DNA from: Bombardia bombarda
Lineage: Eukaryota; Ascomycota; Sordariomycetes; Sordariales; Lasiosphaeriaceae
Assembly (NCBI GenBank): GCA_030512295.1
Contig: JAULSR010000001.1
Location: 1,054,001-1,118,000, forward strand
Length of the DNA stretch: 64,000 nucleotides
Direction: 5' to 3'
Numbering within the stretch: position 1 is the first letter of the stretch; every line of letters begins with the position of its first letter. The notes under the pieces were generated by a model, which did not search any database, was not told the DNA's origin, and saw only the letters and a program-made list of their open reading frames with translations. Shown piece after piece: positions 1 through 11,559 of the stretch. A program made the position numbers and the translations under genes.

Positions 1-1786
1 TCCTCTCAACAAAAGGCCATGTGCGATGCCGTGCGGCTCCAGACAGAGCCTAGTGTACATGGCATGGCTGCTCTGGGCAGACCGCCGAAGGCACGCCATC
101 TATCCGCAGGCCGTTGCAGATCATCGATTCGCGAGAAAGCGTGGAACCAACCCAGACACGATAGTGTTCTTATTCGTATGCGAGAGCGATCCACAGAAGA
201 AAAAGGGGTCGGCTCGACTAGGTAGGTGGCTCATTTCGACCATGCTATTATCGTCAACACCGCGCGTGGATCGAGAAACTCGACTGACCAGAGAAGCTGG
301 AGGGTAACAGGCTTCACAATGGTGTACCAGCCAGCCAGTGTGTCACGGCCCGGCCCTTATAATGGCACGGCTCCCTCCTCCGAGTAACCACTGCACAGTA
401 CCATCATCGTCGCATGTAGTGATCAACCCCCACTCTCTCGATGGCTTCCAACCGAAGAGACACACTGGTCTTGGGGAGATACAGCTGTAATGGGGCCATC
501 CAATCAGACTCGGCTTGCATTTGTGCCCTCAAGAGCTGCAAAACCATCGTAAGTTCTTCTTGTGATGAGGTAACAAAGAGCCAGAGGTAATGTACCTACC
601 GGGCTTTGTCGTAGGAGTAACAAGCACCAACGGAGGAGGGACTAGCAGTCCGTGTCCAATAATCTGTTCGACTACGCGAGCAGGTACATGTACAAGCAGT
701 GGTGAGACCCCCCTGGAAAGACGTCCGAGCCAGTTGCCGTCATACGGCTGTGTGCTGGGAATGTACTTATCCCGCCCGCCTGTGTCTCGAGTTCTGTTGT
801 ATGTTTGTTTTCGGCACCTTTTGCTTTCCATGAGCACTGCACGTGAACTTTCCTGTTTGTTGTTCCACAAGTGCTCTTGGCTGATGATGCATCGCATTGA
901 ATAGCTACCAGCCATCCAGACTCCTGTCAAGGCTCGGCGGTGACTAGAAAAGGGACATATTCTTTCCTCAAGCCTGATGCGCGACAAGGGGCGTGGGCAT
1001 CAACCATTGGCTGTCTAGTTCAGGGGTATGCTAGTTTTGTTAGATGGAAGCTCATATCGATGTTCTCGAAATTCCGAGGACCAAGTGGCCACTCACAGAC
1101 CAAAATAGACTTCCGTGTCTTTATCCCCTGCAGCGCAAGTCTAGTGGGAGAATACACCAATCGGCGTGAAATACTGGCTTCGATAGATGCAGTGACGGAG
1201 CAGCCAATAGGATTGTTGGCTATCTCATTTCGATACATCAACGTGATGTGAATCAAGTGCTATGTGGCTAGTGACCCGCATCATCTCAACTATGAGGACT
1301 TGTCCATCAGAATGCGTTGGGCACTTCAGCCCTCGAACCATTGAGCTTCAAATCTGGGTGTCTTGAAATTAGATTCACTACTCTAAAAGCCCGGTTCTCA
1401 GGGGTAGTGATTCGGACAAAGCCGAACAGCGACCATAGTAAATAGTAAGTAAGTGTATCGATGAAGTAGTACCACTGCTTTTGTCACTCTTTAGGAAAGG
1501 CCAAATTCACACGCTGCCAAGCTAATAGACTTGTGTCTACAGCAGCATCTCGTATTCTGCACCTCCAATGACAAGACTCCAAACTGGAACACCGAGCTCA
1601 GATGAGAAGATGAAGAATGACATTTGCAGTCATGTAATCGGGACACAAGTCTGGCTGCTGAAAACTCGATGCCCGGATGATGGCTTCCCGTAAACCTCGG
1701 GCATTAAGGCGACTTGTAAGTTAAATGCCGCGCCGGGGTGGCAGGATTCGGAGTTGACAATTAGATGAGGCATCCGTTTGTCAGCC
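1..1786. other. Intergenic region, no gene recognised
   Basis: I see no conserved protein, splice-joined reading frame or RNA gene here. Open frames on both strands are short and have no recognisable motif. The right part lies downstream of the HET gene that ends at 1787. A gene truncated by the left window edge cannot be excluded. Confidence 0.5.
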
Positions 1787-3902
1787 CTACCTAATCCTGA
1801 TTTCCGAACATCCTTTCTCCTGAAAGGCCTCGCCATTCATGATCCCATGAACATAGGCTTCCCCTACAAATTCCATGGTTCCGCCTCCGCGTGGCCTGAG
1901 GATGACGGGAACGCGCCCACCTTTCAGGAGCGTAAGCTGGTCGCCAACTTCGGTGGTCTTCGGGAGCAGACAAAGATATCCCTTATTCGAACTTCCAAGC
2001 CTCCGTTCGGTGACGTGCGTGATATATGCGGGAAATTCCCCGTAGCTCTTCCACGTGCTCTTCGCGTACCCGAGGAAGGCTAGTGATCGGAAGGTTGTTG
2101 CGGCGGCCCGATCGACTTTGAGGGCTTTGAGTTTCCTGACTGGGGACAATGTATCCAGCCAAGCCCGAAAGATGCCCTCGGTCTCCAGAAGACCCCCAGG
2201 CGCGAGCGTGCCTGTGCATAGAGTTTGGCAATAGATTGCCATGGGGCTGGAGGATTTCGGGTCTGGATTTGTGGGCTTGAGGTCCTTGACGAACTTCTCC
2301 CACTCAACATAGACGGCCATGTTGGGGACTGCCGAGCTGACCCACTCTAATGCTCTTCCGAGAATTGTCCCAGCGTCGCGAAAGTCTTGCATTATTGACT
2401 GCTCATCGTCGTCTTCTATGTCATCCATGTTCCAGTCCGAGTCATCGATTCGGTGCTGCACTTTGCTTAGTCTGGTAATGAGATCGATGGCGTGCCCTTC
2501 GAGGATCAAGGTATGGCCGCTCTCATCCCAACGAGGCACGGCGAGGCAACCCTTAGACGCGTGGGTCGTTCGCCGGTTACCCTTGGAATCATTCATCATG
2601 GGGCTTGCAAATTCGTCCATGGAGCTCCAGTCTGCAACCCACGAAGGCAGCCCAACCACGTTTCTGGTCTTGAATGGGAAGCAGACGCCGAGAACATCGA
2701 GATTGCCGGATGTTTCTATCAAGCCCCTCATCGCTCTGCGGTAGACGTCGCCAACTGGAGACCGATAATCGACCTGAATCCCAAAGGCCTCGGGGTTGCG
2801 ATTGATCAGACCCAGAACAGCAAAGATCTTGTCCCGCGGGTCAGTTGCGTCGCGCTCTTGTGTGTGTAGCAGGTAGAATAGCATAAGATCTGCTGGATTA
2901 TCGATACTGGGAGGCGTTTTGATAGATTGCACTGCATCCAGTACGGAAGTTGCACACTTGGCTTGCACTCCCTGGAGCATGGACTCCCAAATCTCCAGTG
3001 CCGCTCCATGGCGGATGGCCGAGCAAAGGAAGTCCCAATCAGCTTGATGCCTACCCATTACTATAATTGCACGTTCGGCGAGGAGGATCTCCTGGGCTGT
3101 CCACACCCTCCTCCACCAGGGATGGTCCAAAATGACATTTTCCAGCGAGGAGTCGTTCTTGAACTTTTTGAACACGGTCCCTTTCCATGGTTTGACGATC
3201 TTGGAATTCTTTCTCATCTCCATTGCTTCATCTCCGAGAGCTGTCATCGTAGCAAAAGCCTGCGCAGTGTCCTTATCAGAGTCTCCCAGCCAGACAACGG
3301 TCCGCGAAGCAGCACGATAAATATTGCCCATGATGGCGACCTGTCTCACGCGCTCGTCAATGTCCTGCTGGTTGATGCAGATGGCATCAGTCCAAATAAC
3401 CCTGGTGGCATTGGTAAGTCTGAGGTTGAGCAGGGCGCTGCGTAGGTTTTTTCCAATCTGTAGAGTGCCGTCATCAACCTGCACAGGGGTCAAGGCAGAC
3501 ATGTCGCCCCATACGTAGGAGAGTGCCTCATAGCTATGGGCGTCTCGGTCAAGATCGGAATGCACCAGGAGGCATTTGATGTCTTCTTTTCTCGAGCCGG
3601 GAAGGAGACGGAGAAGCCGGAATGACCTCGAGATGCGGTTGCTGCTGTCCAGGGTATTGGGTAGCGGTGAATACTGGTACGGTGATGTTACGTGCTCGTT
3701 GGCCTCACAGTCCTGTGAATTGGCTAGTGAGAAGTCCGATGATGGAGTAAGTAGTATCTCGTAGAATGTGGTGAAGAAGACTTACGGGCCCCTCGTCGTG
3801 TTCAATAGCGGGAGTTTCCCCTTGAGTGGATGTGGGAGAGTCTGACCACAGTCCATCTATGATGTTTGACAGCATCATGTCCATCACTAGATGGCGAGAC
3901 AT
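1787..3902 (-). CDS. HET-domain (heterokaryon incompatibility) protein
   Basis: Two exons, 3902-3786 and 3712-1787, with a 73-bp intron (donor GTAAGT, acceptor TTCACAG), give 680 aa. The frame is open further upstream, but the first ATG is at 3902. The HET domain follows a typical leader (FRLLRLLPGS then KEDIKCLLV). It contains SYEALSYVWGD near residue 100, the WTDAICINQQD motif and the VVWLGDSDKD segment. HET domains are known to trigger programmed cell death when different fungal individuals fuse, and many family members have no tested function. The C-terminal half has the usual 'GYLCLLPKTTEVGD' and 'FVGEAYVHGIMNGEA' pattern of large HET proteins. No NACHT, ankyrin or WD repeat follows. Its partner and ligand are unknown. 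Confidence in the family is high and in the start codon moderate. Confidence 0.9.
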
Positions 3903-4482
3903 TTTGTAGAGATGGCGTGCAACGTTGAGCACGTTGCTAAGCAATTGCCATAAATGAAATTCAAAGGGTCACAAATCCATCCTCTTTTGCGACCGAGGTT
4001 CTTCACGATATGAGTAATCGCATGTCTAGACCAAATGGGGAGCTGAAGCTAAACGAAATCGGGCTGGGAGCAACATCGATCTTTCCAGGCCACCACAGGG
4101 AATCGACTGTTTTGTTTCTCAACTAATTGAACTGAGGCGAACGTCCGGGAAATGCGTGATAAAGAATTGAAGGACTGAACCCCTCAATCGAGCGGAGGCC
4201 CCGGAAAATTATTCCCGACACTTTTGGCGAGGTGGTTCTTAGTTCTCGACCCAGGATGGGAAAGAACGAGCCTCGGCCCACTGAAATGCCCCGCGCCGAT
4301 GAGACGACACCCAATGCTGGTACCTATGAATGTCTCAACTGAATACTATTGAGGAAGGAGCAACCCGAGCATTCAAGTATCATCTTTGTAAAACAGTCAA
4401 ATTTGTGTGTTGCAATACGCGGAACGACATCAACTGAACAGCACCTGCTTCGAGGTTAAACGTGTAAATAAATCCAGTCACC
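3903..4482. other. Divergent promoter region between the HET gene and the SDR gene
   Basis: This 580-bp spacer lies between two divergently transcribed genes, so it should hold both promoters. It contains one copy of GGAAGGAGCAACC (4353-4365), listed separately. No other site is clear by eye. Confidence 0.5.
4353..4365 (+). promoter_or_regulatory. GGAAGGAGCAACC motif upstream of the SDR gene
   Basis: This exact 13-base sequence also occurs twice, as an inverted pair, upstream of the DyP-glycyl radical gene (26082-26094 and 26137-26149). It lies about 120 bp before the SDR start codon. A chance exact repeat of 13 bases in 64 kb is unlikely. A transcription-factor site is inferred, not shown. 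Confidence 0.35.
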
Positions 4483-5561
4483 ATGTCTGAGTCGGCGAAA
4501 CGTCGAGTCCAGGCGATCGGTAACCAGCTCGCCCCATCATCATCCCCTAGCAGCAGTATTCCGGCAATTGCAAAGGTCGCGCCCGATTCAAATGGTCCTA
4601 GGGTCGGTGGAAAGGTTGTTATCATCACTGGTATGACTACTTCTCAATCCCTCTGAGAAAACGAAAGCTGAAGCCGCAAACAAAACAAAAGGTGCAAACT
4701 CGATTCTTGGGATCGGCCGGGCATCTGCCCACCAGTTTGCGCAAAACGGGGCAAAGGCAGTCTACATCTGCGACTACGACGACAGCAATCTCGCAACTCA
4801 CAAGCGCGAGATCAACGCCCAGTGGCCAGGTGTAGATATTCACACGCGGCAATTTGACGCCGCCGACGAGAAGGCCGTGCGTGGGGTTGTAGACGACGCT
4901 CTCAGCCGCTACGGCCGACTGGACGTCTACTTTGCCAATGCTGGAATCATCGGACCGGTGGCCAACTTTACCGATGTGGACGCCGACGGCTTCATGGAGA
5001 CGATGCGGGTGAACTCGCTGGGGTTTGTTGCCTCCACCCTTCCCCCTTTCAGCCAAATGTAGTAGAAAAAAAACCGGTTTAGCTAACCTGGCCGCTCATG
5101 TCAGCGTCTTCCTAGCGGGCAAGCACGCAGCGCCGGCGATGCGCAAAACGTCGGCCAACAAAAAGGACCCCTCGGGGAGCATCATCGTGACGGCGTCAGT
5201 AGCAGGGCTGCGGTCCAACGCGGGGCCCACACCGTACTCGGCCTCCAAGGCGGCCGTCATCTCCATGGCGCAGAGCATGGCGTACCAGCTCGCGGGGACG
5301 GGCGTCCGGGTGAACGCGCTCTGCCCGGGCCTGATCGAGACGGGCATGACGTCGCCCGTCTTCGAGGCGGCCCGGGCGCGCGGCACCCAGGGCAGGATCG
5401 GACAGCTCAACCCCATGAAGAGGGCCGGCGTCGCCGACGAGATTGCCCGCGTCGTGCTGTTTCTGGGCAGCGACGAGGCCAGCTACGTCAATGGCCAGGC
5501 GTGGGCTGTGGATGGTGGGCTGAGTGCCGGGCATCCGTACGTGCCCGGCAAGCTGGCGTGA
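4483..5561 (+). CDS. Short-chain dehydrogenase/reductase (SDR, NAD(P)-dependent)
   Basis: Three exons, 4483-4630, 4692-5022 and 5105-5561, give 311 aa. The introns are 61 bp (GTATGA...AAG) and 82 bp (GTTTGT...CAG). This classical SDR has the cofactor motif TGANSILGIG around residues 49-58, split by intron 1, and NAG in 'VYFANAGIIG'. The active site is Ser191, Tyr204 and Lys208 (YSASK). The C-terminal 'VLFLGSDEASYVNGQAWAVDGG' region is typical of the fabG-like group. About 45 residues precede the Rossmann fold, which is longer than usual; they are rich in Ser and Pro and could be a targeting or disordered leader. The glycine motif has two extra residues compared with TGxxxGxG, a variant common in fungal SDRs. 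The substrate cannot be told. It stands alone, with no neighbouring pathway genes. Confidence 0.9.
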
Positions 5562-8324
5562 TTTATTCGCTGATAATTACCAATCATATATATATATATT
5601 GTACCTACGGGCGCATCGTGCTTTTAGCAGGTTTTTCTTTGTGCGTGCCCGGATTATCCAATATCTTGGAAATTTAATTCTTTTGGTTGCCTTGTGTTCT
5701 CATACCCTTTTCACCGCGCTTGTCCGTACCGAGCCTCTATCACTTCCGTCACAGCTATAAGCTTCTGCGTTCCTTTTGCCTGTGACCACAATTCGACAGG
5801 TTGGTTCCGAGCACAAGCCAAGTTTGTTCTGAGTTTTGTTCTTAGCTGGCTGGTTCGGGAGTGGTTGCTGCCATTCCATTGTCATCTCCGGTACCGAGGG
5901 CAGATAGTTACAGCCAAGAGATATATTACCAGGGGATGTGGAATCAGACAGGGTTGAAGGCGCGGGGCAACTACCGTCGGAAGTGGGTCGCTTGCTGCCA
6001 GTTGGCTGGGCATCGTGGGGTGCATTCGCGTGACTCTGGGCTGAGACTTTCACCAGCGGCTGGAAGGGCTCAAACTTTATTAGTAGCAGACAATAGACTT
6101 AATAGTACCAGGCATTCTTTCTTTTCAGGTGATACATCCAACACATGTTTATCAAGCATTAGCATCTGAAGTTCATTGATATGGGATCTTCAATTGACTT
6201 TATGGCTGCATGGGGTTCAAGGTTTGAAATCAGGTGGGGCACATCTGATTGCTCACTCTGCTCGTGGCGGTCGCCTAGCCTTACAAGAATAAAGACGGTT
6301 AATTACCCATTTGATTGTGAAGCGAGGGGAATTGATTGCGTGCCGTTGATGGCGCCCGTTTATCCTCGAGACGGGCCAGCCAGCTGTGCCAAAGATACCT
6401 AGTGTAGGACCAGGAAGCGGAGCAGGGATACGAATGACGTAGCTGTTGAGTCCCTTGTCAATATCTTCGCATCCATCGATAATTTCCTAGCTGGCTTGTC
6501 CTCCGCAAAAGCTGCCAGACGGTGACCTAAAATCCAAGAACTCAAAGGCTAAAAAGTCCATGAACAAAACTGGGCTGCGTGATCCCGTTGCATTGCTTTG
6601 ATGAATTCTACGTTTCAGTTTGACTTAGTTAGGCTTGGCTGCATGTACGAAGTTTGGTGCTGCGTCTAGTGTCGGTTCGGTCGGTTCGCCTTGCCAAAGA
6701 GAAATAGAAGATCGTCCCCTTCAGCCATGATTGGGTGTTGTGCTGAAGCCTGAAGGTACTGTTTTTGGGTTCGCACTGTGTTGAAAGCCCTGAGGGATGC
6801 CTTGTTGGCTGCAATGACGTTGGATGCGACCGGTTGGTCGGATGACGCCGAGAGGCGAGCTCAACCCGAGCCGTTGCCAGTCGATCAGTAGGTCAGTCAG
6901 GCCATCAAGGCTGTTGATACCGTGGTCGATGGATTATTTTGGCTGTCAGCAAAACGTTCAAATCGGCGCCCTCCCGAGCAGCCGAGCTTCCCTCCATCAA
7001 AAGCTGCCGAACTAACAAACCTTCTTGTGAACTGACCCGAATTAAAGAAAACTAAGTTGGGACATTTAGAGGGCGGGGGCGTCAATAGCGCCTACCGTGA
7101 CTTTCATCTCATGTACACACGAAGCATGAGGGCTGACGAAGTTGACGGTTATTCGCTACCAGTCTCGCCGGTCGATATATGTGTGCCCCAGACTGCATAT
7201 CAGATTGTAGCTGACTGGCTGCTCTCTCTCTTGGTATATGCCAGCCGTTGACGCAGGGTCTGTGTATTCAGAACCCCGAAATGCACAAATGCACCGCAAT
7301 GCGGGCGAGATGCACTTTGACGCGGTTGATGCGGTTGATGCAGTTGATCGGTCAAGGATTGAAACGCAAGCACCGCGTGTCCTGGACAACTGGTGGCAAA
7401 CATCACTCTGGCGAATTCTGGGTCGTTCAACATCCTAAGGTATGCACACACGTAGGTAGTAATAACCTAGTCTAGGTACGAATAGCTTGGATGTTGCTAA
7501 TGGACCTGGTCATTGCCCGCATGTCGATGGTTTCCACCCGCGTGCCCTGTCGAGCCTGTCGCGCCTGCGACTTGTCTCGACCCTCGACTTCAGCAGGTGG
7601 TCGGTGTAAGAGGCGCTAGGAAATAGTGTAATTAATGGGTCCAGGACTCCAGTTACAAGTACCCAAGTACATTACCATTCGTCCTGACCCCCACATCGGC
7701 TGGCGTCTTGTAAAAGGCCGTTTCCTCTTTCATCGACCTCAGCTGTTGTCTCTTTTGCAACACACAATTTCTCCCTCGCAATCTTTTTACACATCTTACA
7801 CCCAAACTCACCTCCCCCGGTTTCGCAGAAGCGTCTATCTAGGCTGGTCAGCCGCGCTGATCCCCGTCTGCCCCCCGGTCCACAAGAGCAGCATTACAGG
7901 CATTCTTGCTTGTAACTGCTGGCCCCATCACCCCTTACCCATCCCACCTGGCGAAGGACGCAGCGCCCCTCCACGGTCTCTTGCGGATATCGTCCAAGAT
8001 GAGTATAGAAATGTAGAACCTGCGGCCCTCCGCCAGAGGCGCTTTGGGACCATTTGAGTTCTGCAGCCCTACCTCGTTCCGCCGCCCCGCTTCGCTCTAT
8101 CTCCGACCCGCCAACCTTAGCACCCTTCTTGAACTTCCAGACAAACCTTGACGAACGCATTTTACACGACCCCACAACCACGGCTCTTCGGATCTGTTAG
8201 GGCTCCTGTTCCAGTAACCCAGGCCCATCACCTTCTCGACCCAGTCCGATCCAGCAAACCTCCATCTACCAACCACCCTGACGCCACCCATCTCCCCTTG
8301 ATGTAGTCACAACAACACCCTGGA
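5562..8324. other. Long intergenic region (2.8 kb) with no recognised gene
   Basis: Only short, unconserved open frames occur. The last roughly 600 bp (7.7-8.3 kb) are C-rich and look like the 5' UTR and promoter of the following phosphatase gene. A 9-bp tandem repeat lies at 7322-7348. A non-coding RNA or a fast-evolving small gene could be hidden here, but I cannot support one. Confidence 0.4.
7322..7348. repeat. 9-bp tandem repeat, three copies
   Basis: Two exact copies of GCGGTTGAT are followed by GCAGTTGAT. It is a short simple repeat with no inferred function. Confidence 0.7.
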
Positions 8325-9434
8325 ATGTACATTACAATGGACGGTGTGGGCAGCAAGGCAGTGTCCAAAAGAAGTGGAAGGATGTACGTTGAGGACGGGA
8401 CGGGGGTAGAGACTCCAGAACACCAAGCAAAGATGATGTCAAAGTACGAAGAAGCGGCCCCGGGCGAAGCCAGGAGGAAGAACTCGACACCCTCCGCGAG
8501 CCAGAGTCCCCCATCGAGTCGCCAGACAAGCCACGAGATATCCCCTCTGATCCCCTCAATAGGACTGGACCACGAGATGGAGAATCTAGCCATAGATAGT
8601 GCCGGTTCCGGAGGATATGCAGCTTATTCCGCCACGTATGACCTCGAGGAAACGACCAATGTAGTCGACAAGACACACCCCATGAACAAAACATCACGTA
8701 CCATCCACACAGGTCTTCAATTACACGCACTCATTCCCGTTCCCGGCCCGGCCTTGAATTTTGGCAAGGTTACAGAAGGAGTTTACAGGAGCAGCTACCC
8801 TCAACTTGAGGATCATGCATTCATGGAGAGCTTGGGGCTCAAGACCATTGTGTAAGTTACAGATTCTCACTCCACCGACCGATATATTACGTGCTAATCA
8901 AGCGGATGTAGCACCCTAGTTCAAAAAGATTTCCCCGAAGGCTATGGCGCATTCATTAGCACACACGGTATCAAACACCATGTATTCGACATGAGGGGCA
9001 CCAAGAAGGAAGAGATCCCGCAGGAGACCATGGAATCCATCCTTGAACTCGTGCAAAATGAGCAAAACCATCCGCTCCTCATCCATTGTAATCATGGCCG
9101 GGTAAGTTCTATGCCTGTACCCCGTGCTCTGCACCGTCGGAATCTCCTAAATACTGACCAGTTCATTCTACAGCACCGCACAGGTTGCGTGGCCGCAATT
9201 GTCAGAAAGCACTGCAATCATAACCTCGACGAGATCATCAAGGAATACGAAAGCTTCGCTGGGACCAAGAGCCGCGAGTGTGATATCAAGTATATTACGG
9301 CTTATGACACCAGCATCTCCAAGAAGTCTTTCGAGATATTACCGCGGATTCAAGAGCGCAACTTCCGGCATATTGTCTTGAGCGTCATCCTCCTCGTCAT
9401 CGTGCTGTGCACGAAGCGCCTGCTTGTCAGTTAG
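8325..9434 (+). CDS. Siw14/Oca-type dual-specificity phosphatase with C-terminal membrane anchor
   Basis: Three exons, 8325-8851, 8912-9101 and 9174-9434, give 325 aa. An in-frame ATG at 8337 is an alternative start. The first 125 or so residues are Ser-rich and low in complexity. Then comes the plant-and-fungi atypical DSP (PFA-DSP) domain, starting around 'NFGKVTEGVYRSSYP'. The P-loop HCNHGRHRTGC has catalytic Cys235 and Arg241 and is interrupted by intron 2. Yeast Siw14 of this family hydrolyses the 5-beta phosphate of inositol pyrophosphates, so that activity is likely. The last roughly 20 residues (HIVLSVILLVIVLCTKRLLVS with its basic end) form a single hydrophobic helix. This suggests a tail-anchored protein, whereas yeast Siw14 is soluble. 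Confidence 0.88.
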
Positions 9435-10211
9435 AACATGAAGAGCAACATTTCTTCCATTATTGCATTGGATTTGCTCTTACCTTTTACCTTATTTTCT
9501 TCACCCCCTTTTACGATATCCTATTTCCCTCTTTATCCGGAATCGCTCCCCAATCCTCCGCGTCATGCTCTAGATCTGGCGAGATAACATGGTTCTCTAC
9601 CACGCATTTGGGGCTGGTTGGATAAGAGATTTCAGGGATGAAACCCGAGCTGGCGAAACAGGCGTCGACACTACTTATCGGCTGTCATTGAGGGGTACTG
9701 GGAGTTGTTGAGTCTGGTCGGCATTACATGGGGTGGCTCTGGATTGGGTTAAATGGGAGCCAGCTGGCATACTCCTCGCACAGGCTCGCACTCTCACGCA
9801 TGGCATTATCATGGAATGGAAAAAGGGGATGATTCGGAGATGATCAAGCGCTGAAGCATCTCTGGGCGTTATGATATTCCTTTCTCTTGTCATTTATTAG
9901 TATTGGGTTCACTTCTTTTTTTGTCAGGATTATTGCGCTTTTCACTTCCCTCTTACCTACTGCCGGGGGCCAAAAGAGTTGAGGGGATGACGCTACAGTG
10001 CCGCGAGGCTGTCATCCCAGGGAGGATCAGTGGAGGATACAACAACAGTAACAGCGTACATTGATATATAATATACAACAGTTTGTACCGAGTAGAAACC
10101 AGATCTGGTAGTAGGGAACTGGTCTCTGCTTGCCCGACGTCTGAGTAATGAAGCTAGAATCCGCCTCTCCTGCTTTGTATCATACACATGCCGTGAAACC
10201 GTCAAGACTAC
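9435..10211. other. Convergent intergenic region
   Basis: This region lies between the 3' ends of the Siw14-like and AIM19-like genes. It should hold both 3' UTRs. No further feature is seen. Confidence 0.5.
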
Positions 10212-10747
10212 CTACTCCTTGTTGTACATCCCCCACCTGTCCCGTTCTACGCGCTCCTCCTCCTCGACCTTGCGGTCGCCCGTGGCATACGTGTAGCCGC
10301 CGGCGACCGTGTTGGCGACGCCCAGTCCCATGGCGGTGGCCCGCACTGCGCCGCGGAGGGTGAACTTGTTGCGCAGGGACGCGGGGCGGCGGCGGGCGGC
10401 GAGGAGGACGTACATGCCGCTCCAGGCGGCCGTCATGCCGGCGCTGTCCATCTTGAAGCCGGCCAGGTTGACGTAGCTGCTGAACATGAGCAGCGGGGTG
10501 AAGAGCATGGGCAGGGCCTGGAAGGGGCGCCAGTGCAGGGCCGTGATGAGGGTGGCCATGCCCATGGCTGGCATGGATGATGCTGGGGATGGTGTGTTAG
10601 TGAAGATTCTTTTAGGGGAGAAACGTGAAAGAGGAAGTGAGTGAGGGTGAGAGAGCATGTGAGATAATGAGAAAGTCACACACATCCCCAGCCATTGAGA
10701 CTAGACAACACCGATTTGGGCGGTTCTAAATCTTCGGGGATTGTCAT
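10212..10747 (-). CDS. AIM19-like small mitochondrial membrane protein
   Basis: Two exons, 10747-10684 and 10582-10212, joined across a 101-bp intron (GTGTGT...CCCCAG), give 144 aa. The short first exon starts MTIPEDLEPPKSVLSSLNGW. The second carries hydrophobic segments ('MGMATLITALHWRPFQALP', 'FTPLLMFSSYVNLAGF', 'GMTAAWSGMYVLLAARR', 'ATAMGLGVANTVAGGYTYA') and ends in a charged tail. Length and pattern fit the AIM19 family, named for altered inheritance of mitochondria in yeast, whose biochemical role is unknown. The assignment rests on recalled similarity and should be confirmed by profile search. The open frame without the splice would add an unlikely Ser/Leu/Pro-rich leader, so the spliced start is preferred. 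Confidence 0.65.
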
Positions 10748-11559
10748 GATGGGTAGATGTCTGTATTGACCACGGTTGGCGAGTTAAAAAGAGCTTGATT
10801 GCTCATAAATATCACGAGTTTCAATTCATGATAGCTGTGGTTCGACAGCCTTCAAAATTACCCGCTCAAGTTAGTCCCCCCTGTCTGTGACGACACTGCT
10901 TGCTGACTCATCCAGACTTCAAAAACGCACGGACACTCCCGGGGTTCTGCCCGTGAGGCCAAACCCTCCTCCAGTGGTCCATATGTCGTTGACGACTGGC
11001 ACTAGCAATTTCACGCATTGGTTTACACGGGACAAAACATCGCAGATTTCCCTATCGAATCAGCACGAGAAACACTCATCGCCCGCATCCGCGTTGTGTT
11101 TGGCCCATCGAGTCTGCGCCTACAAACACGTTGGCTCAGTGACACAAAAAACTGCCAAAGCTTAAACCTAGGTGCTGTTTGTCAGGCGGGCGGACCCCCC
11201 TTTGTCACAAGTGGCCTTTCCAAAAAAGCCACGCCACGGTTTCTTTCCATCCTGGCGCCGCAGCAGACGACGGCAAAAGGCCATCGGTATTGCGACCAAA
11301 ACCACCTACGACGAATGCCAATTCCGCAACTTCTAATTCGGTTCTTATCTGGTTACGTCGACCGCCACGGCCGTCCCTGCTAGCTTAACTGCTCAGCGCG
11401 GAAACAAAAACAGCACATAGAAAGAGCAGACACACAGCAACAACCACGACAACCGACTAACCAAACCACACACACCCACAAACACACACCCACAAACACA
11501 CACCCAACTTTCAACACACGAAATCCCACATCCAGGAGCACACATAACGACACGCCACG
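10748..11559. other. Divergent promoter region of the AIM19-like gene and HLJ1
   Basis: No gene is recognised. The right end contains a C/A-rich 14-bp tandem repeat in the likely HLJ1 5' UTR (11469-11506). Confidence 0.5.
11469..11506. repeat. C/A-rich tandem repeat, 14-bp unit
   Basis: Two full copies and a partial third copy of CACACACCCACAAA lie about 55 bp before the HLJ1 start codon, probably in its 5' leader. Confidence 0.7.

Noticed and set aside
7635..8057. 140-codon frame before the Siw14-like gene
   Set aside because: Its composition is that of a C-rich leader, it carries no domain, and it lies where the 5' UTR is expected.
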